Part shown: positions 16,701 through 17,271 of the stretch, piece by piece
How positions within the stretch are numbered: position 1 is the first letter of the stretch
Layout of the letters: the number at the start of each line of letters is the position of its first letter
NCBI GenBank assembly: GCA_946187095.1
Contig: CAMHPW010000010.1
Span: 1-17,271, forward strand
Direction: 5' to 3'
Origin: an uncultured Clostridia bacterium
GTDB lineage: Bacteria > Bacillota > Clostridia > Oscillospirales > Acutalibacteraceae
Length of the DNA stretch: 17,271 bases
Made by a program: the position numbers and the translations under genes
The notes under the pieces: model-generated
The model's database searches: none
What the model was told of the DNA's origin: nothing
Seen by the model: the letters and a program-made list of their open reading frames with translations, nothing else

Positions 16701-17271
16701 ATGCTTCCGGAACAGAGTCGGGAGCTACCATGTTGGCAATCGGTCTGATACCGTTGAGGGAATATTCGACGCCTTTATAGACGATCTTTATGTCAAACGT
16801 CTTTTTGGTTTCGATATTGGCCACCCACCAACCGCAGCCTTCATAGGTCATTGCAATGCCCCAAGTCTGCTTGGCATAACTGCATTCGGTTTCCGAATTC
16901 TTGCTTACCAAAAACGAGGGCAGTGCATCATAGTTATTGTCGGAGGAATTTTTAATAAAGCTTATCATTGGGGGATTGCTGTTCAAAGCAGTTATCTCAT
17001 TTTTATAATTGCCCTTATTATCTTTTAACGCTCTGAAATGAACGGTCGTTTTCTGATTTCTCAGATAAACAAGCATCGTATCGTCAAGGCCATCCTTGCC
17101 GTTCCAGCCGGTGCCTCTGTAATATCTTGTATAGTAAGTACCGTTCGGACCTCCGCTTTTGGGGTTATTCAAAAATTCAAAATAGACATTCTTGTCATCG
17201 GGGAAGAGATACCAGAGATGGAATATCTCATTGAGCTGGCTGTTATAGTCGCCGTCCTTTTTAAGAACCTT
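10768..17271 (-). CDS. Giant multidomain putative extracellular protein, 5' end outside window
   Basis: At least 2167 codons, open to the window edge. The first in-frame start-like codon, TTG at 17172, is internal: the frame continues upstream with 33 more sense codons (…NVYFEFLNNPKSGG) and there is no ribosome binding site. I do not recognise the whole protein. Visible layout in protein order: a beta-rich N-terminal part (17271 to about 16550); an alpha-helical FIVAR-like stretch (16546–15481); beta-rich segments (15480–14880); a Pro/Gly/Ser linker, PKPVQPESGGGSG, near 14850; four tandem modules of about 142 residues (14709–13009); more beta-rich sequence with short helical stretches (13008–12100); and a beta-rich C-terminal part to PEYGN. 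Asn, Asp, Thr, Ser and Tyr are abundant and Cys is scarce, as in secreted proteins. No LPXTG motif, hydrophobic tail, dockerin or S-layer homology domain is visible at the C-terminus. Surface adhesion or glycan binding is inference only. Termination is by the hairpin at 10720–10759. Confidence 0.8.
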   Translation of the reverse strand, partial: KVLKKDGDYNSQLNEIFHLWYLFPDDKNVYFEFLNNPKSGGPNGTYYTRYYRGTGWNGKDGLDDTMLVYLRNQKTTVHFRALKDNKGNYKNEITALNSNPPMISFIKNSSDNNYDALPSFLVSKNSETECSYAKQTWGIAMTYEGCGWWVANIETKKTFDIKIVYKGVEYSLNGIRPIANMVAPDSVPEAWLVLKERATSTVASQRYLEAHISEKTALSSLGESVGSYVTVHAKNYVPDKNTAPLLSYDVDKLTSTEGRQKLYDKLVEVRVLNSDDYKNYKAIFVDSGLLEKAKTAYEDATFVNTPLHLSGIRDAEITTVADGENKITKIIERADKVYQEYINALADGVDELVQAEVDTNTLNAFKQILSQAKTTYYDHNELYDNDKYVSFKSVYDNIVKQNINSSTPREDVLSAIQRLRDATSKLDENKLDRATLNSLNDESAKYIENSSQYDEEKVNALTELLNNGVKDAEGKTVLRSAKELAKNGTITTQAELDDMETRVSAALTAVRMSYKVDETVDTVRIVSLLTQAQNKVNTAETTNRDFTDASKQQLVDAIASAENIIRSVTSKDQQYLIDDESNKLQQAIYRFDVIKPGAKEDASSDVADTKTRIWFNIQDGYSVQVKKLNNEDEVIEDVTRYVDRTGNTSGTALGLSCITLTDATTKKIKLVVNKVNDDKTETELFSSGVFAITELKSTDYLDIDYTNKEVGAKKSTVLFIARKVDNRNIGTTISVKAGTTELKKATSSNYYIYRFPVNTNSITVSALGKDYSIGAVGAGEYVIWLNGDSAVKVGIDEIYPKPVQPESGGGSGVEPTFIPSYDDDYEIVPLSSVSESDADAVFQALKSKMTDDNQMCIVFPREDYTYRGYPDDKNGDNSGTPMNIYLYGSSTDNEEYEAKYPGKPVTVYNDKYTYYIADKKWTKLIANYGEGDDRKINGLKDLSIPVDANSNRYGFYLVQKVNDKAEMTQRKHNNYAETLTKTQVESALDGRMQQGKVVVILQTEDSAAYKFGRPWVYIWKNGGGELAGCPKQMNGYFADHPSYYSIQFSKDYDSVNIKAADRSDVIGDTTLPRKADGTLYDYYVVKKGSDNGSAVIVSEGDITNKRLTASDDYTQGDPVPDVGEEVQADFGGKNENDSTFILLYAADVLASTPYMRNLKKDTLNNWSGDWNSMWRYPPNQPEPEQKYDGYYYEICSNECTRLSLSESADGAGPILTDVDLPQNPYTHKLYKYYIVSLYKSNNTVKIRFDYYGNDKPKWEFGGDYSATEAIAQALSYTDIKMAYVGGGKIRVKNSSYYFDYDSDSDSGSKKNAGSGSDERNIDSGNLFGGSEINNDSGNRLGNSMLLPYYDWYEYKIPVNAAETYKFYVRGLDPNHLNAETRTVENVSGDVWVSLFNNDTATEQKKRANNVTENVTVFTKAELSTFDIDVYQAPDDVTLYFKLPNGWSEMEDSAITKVHGIAYDNQSASSDVAKKFAGNYLKRQPTIYKITGISKHTPFIHVEYKKTDGTDTRTYDIKLQGGTKVLFNPNANGGLGGWEDFTSDQDDLKEVCQNLLDMYATKTIVSAYDSNGEVQSGATYHESGYVEKLLESNSTCFTKPAGSSTYQLNVSGINGIDDESVAHNKANELRREYDNLNTLYVLMSQARMYIEKPTRNDGSVSDYHTGMTEDSRYPEYIAAGKNRTYENIDILRNELEDAETIYLSKPTALDTSKVEDAINELNRAIVNLKVSTAGFIAVVLYDAQDRVDSGHRLQLMYYTESSKLATSKKTVDISLDDDINSEGYPILFVDNPPDTTSGTPGKIYDVQFYDDTDKITIGVPKAEMEADEAWVYMDFTVGGEWRENAITDFRDITADTYKQSNSSDVLEFKMNEVKKGTKTVYEDMTLYFKYDTKLIRSDDTSYTIKSGAYTFKASVNSLTGAVTAAAPLKVVDDATNSSIKHVVLDLFSSDAETYFTTAKNYKDYTENAKDGRTLLWYSGSSFSKVQRYNLGYNVNLDVTAGSFAELPFTQHYSYSTDKGINFRWSSPEPLYVGGSGVTLYASEYRLGAVGEINATEYGVNGTHFYLYSYDNSVDEISISILNDIKISYIDSMNKTHSFVIREGDYIIEKEYVKDAFGKNTKEKTEYIADLFNETYWKSLEHVKPLDGGTDTRTWGNGKSGLSNPEYGN
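13009..14709 (-). repeat. Four tandem protein modules with a 141–142-residue period
   Basis: Units begin at 14709 (MCIVFPREDY), 14286 (KVVVILQTED), 13860 (STFILLYAAD) and 13434 (KMAYVGGGKI), spaced 423, 426 and 426 nt. Each starts with a hydrophobic strand preceded, most clearly in units 1, 2 and 4, by a short Ala/Leu helix (DADAVFQALKSKM, TQVESALDGRM, SATEAIAQALS). Later each has a paired core, [LI]P-x(5–8)-Y-x-[FY]-Y-[LIV]-[VR] (IPVDANSNRYGFYLV, LPRKADGTLYDYYVV, LPQNPYTHKLYKYYIV, IPVNAAETYKFYVR), at residues 76–104 of the unit. The DNA has diverged, so the repeats are visible only in protein. Unit 2 (WVYIWKNGGGELAGCPKQM) has a weak resemblance to starch-binding CBM26-type modules. Confidence 0.6.
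13354..13372. repeat. Hexamer microsatellite GCTATC x3 inside the giant gene
   Basis: GCTATC occurs three times in tandem plus one base, encoding alternating Asp-Ser on the minus strand. It starts a Ser/Asp/Gly/Asn-rich stretch of about 44 residues (13243–13374) within the fourth tandem module. A six-base unit can change copy number without shifting frame. Confidence 0.7.
15481..16546 (-). other. Alpha-helical, FIVAR-like stretch of the giant protein
   Basis: About 355 residues rich in Ala, Leu, Glu, Lys and Asp with heptad-like spacing, e.g. REDVLSAIQRLRDATSKLD, QAELDDMETRVSAAL, KQQLVDAIASAENIIRS. The repeated pattern of an L-x2-A-I-x2-[AL] helix followed by a Tyr-containing helix resembles FIVAR/three-helix-bundle spacer domains of Gram-positive surface proteins. 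It probably acts as a rigid stalk between the N-terminal part and the beta modules. The domain name is a judgement by eye. Confidence 0.5.

Noticed and set aside
10768..17172. TTG at 17172 as the true start of the giant gene
   Set aside because: The reading frame remains open for 33 codons to the window edge and no ribosome binding site precedes the TTG.
1..17271. tRNA, rRNA, transposase, integrase or toxin–antitoxin genes
   Set aside because: I scanned both strands by eye and found no cloverleaf, conserved rRNA segment or recombinase motif. Small unusual RNAs could still be missed without a covariance search.

Overview
The window looks like chromosomal DNA of a low-to-medium GC Firmicute, most likely a gut Oscillospiraceae/Ruminococcus-type Clostridium. 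The evidence is the YmdB–SpoVS–FakA–RecG block typical of Gram-positive spore-forming lineages, strong AGGAGG-type ribosome binding sites, sigma-A promoters (TTGACA-17-TATAAT), and a giant repeat-rich putative surface protein of the kind common in ruminococci. The assignment is inference; there is no rRNA or tRNA in the window.

Left part (1–5500, all minus strand). Reading in the direction of transcription, metY (O-acetylhomoserine sulfhydrylase) and cysK (cysteine synthase) form a compact sulfide-assimilation operon. A consensus promoter, a perfect ATTCC-N5-GGAAT palindrome at the start of transcription and a ~150-nt leader precede it. The leader holds a 26-codon uORF ending over a hairpin. 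A strong terminator follows cysK, and immediately beyond it a new promoter drives a six-helix membrane protein (Pr6Pr-like). Next come alr (alanine racemase), with its own promoter, and a 5'-3' exonuclease that resembles only the N-terminal domain of DNA polymerase I and ends in an AT-rich tail. The two spacers flanking alr carry degenerate heptamer arrays in inverted arrangement, and these arrays also encode the last residues of two proteins.

Middle part (5600–10680, plus strand). ymdB, spoVS, fakA and recG run in one direction. ymdB has its own promoter, divergent from that of metY, and spoVS has a probable one. A terminator-like hairpin lies between fakA and recG. recG starts with TTG behind a strong ribosome binding site. 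The block covers phosphodiesterase signalling, a sporulation-associated small protein, fatty-acid phosphorylation for phospholipid synthesis, and replication-fork repair.

Right part (10680–17271). Two back-to-back hairpin terminators separate recG from a convergent, very large minus-strand gene. Its reading frame is open to the window edge (at least 2167 codons), so its N-terminus and any signal peptide lie outside. The visible protein has an N-terminal beta-rich part, an alpha-helical FIVAR-like stretch, beta-rich modules including four consecutive units with a 141–142-residue period, a Ser/Asp/Gly/Asn-rich insertion in the fourth unit, and a further beta-rich C-terminal part. It has no visible sortase or dockerin signal. 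The most unusual observations are the metY leader (uORF, hairpin and operator), the 142-residue modules of the giant protein, and the heptamer arrays around alr.
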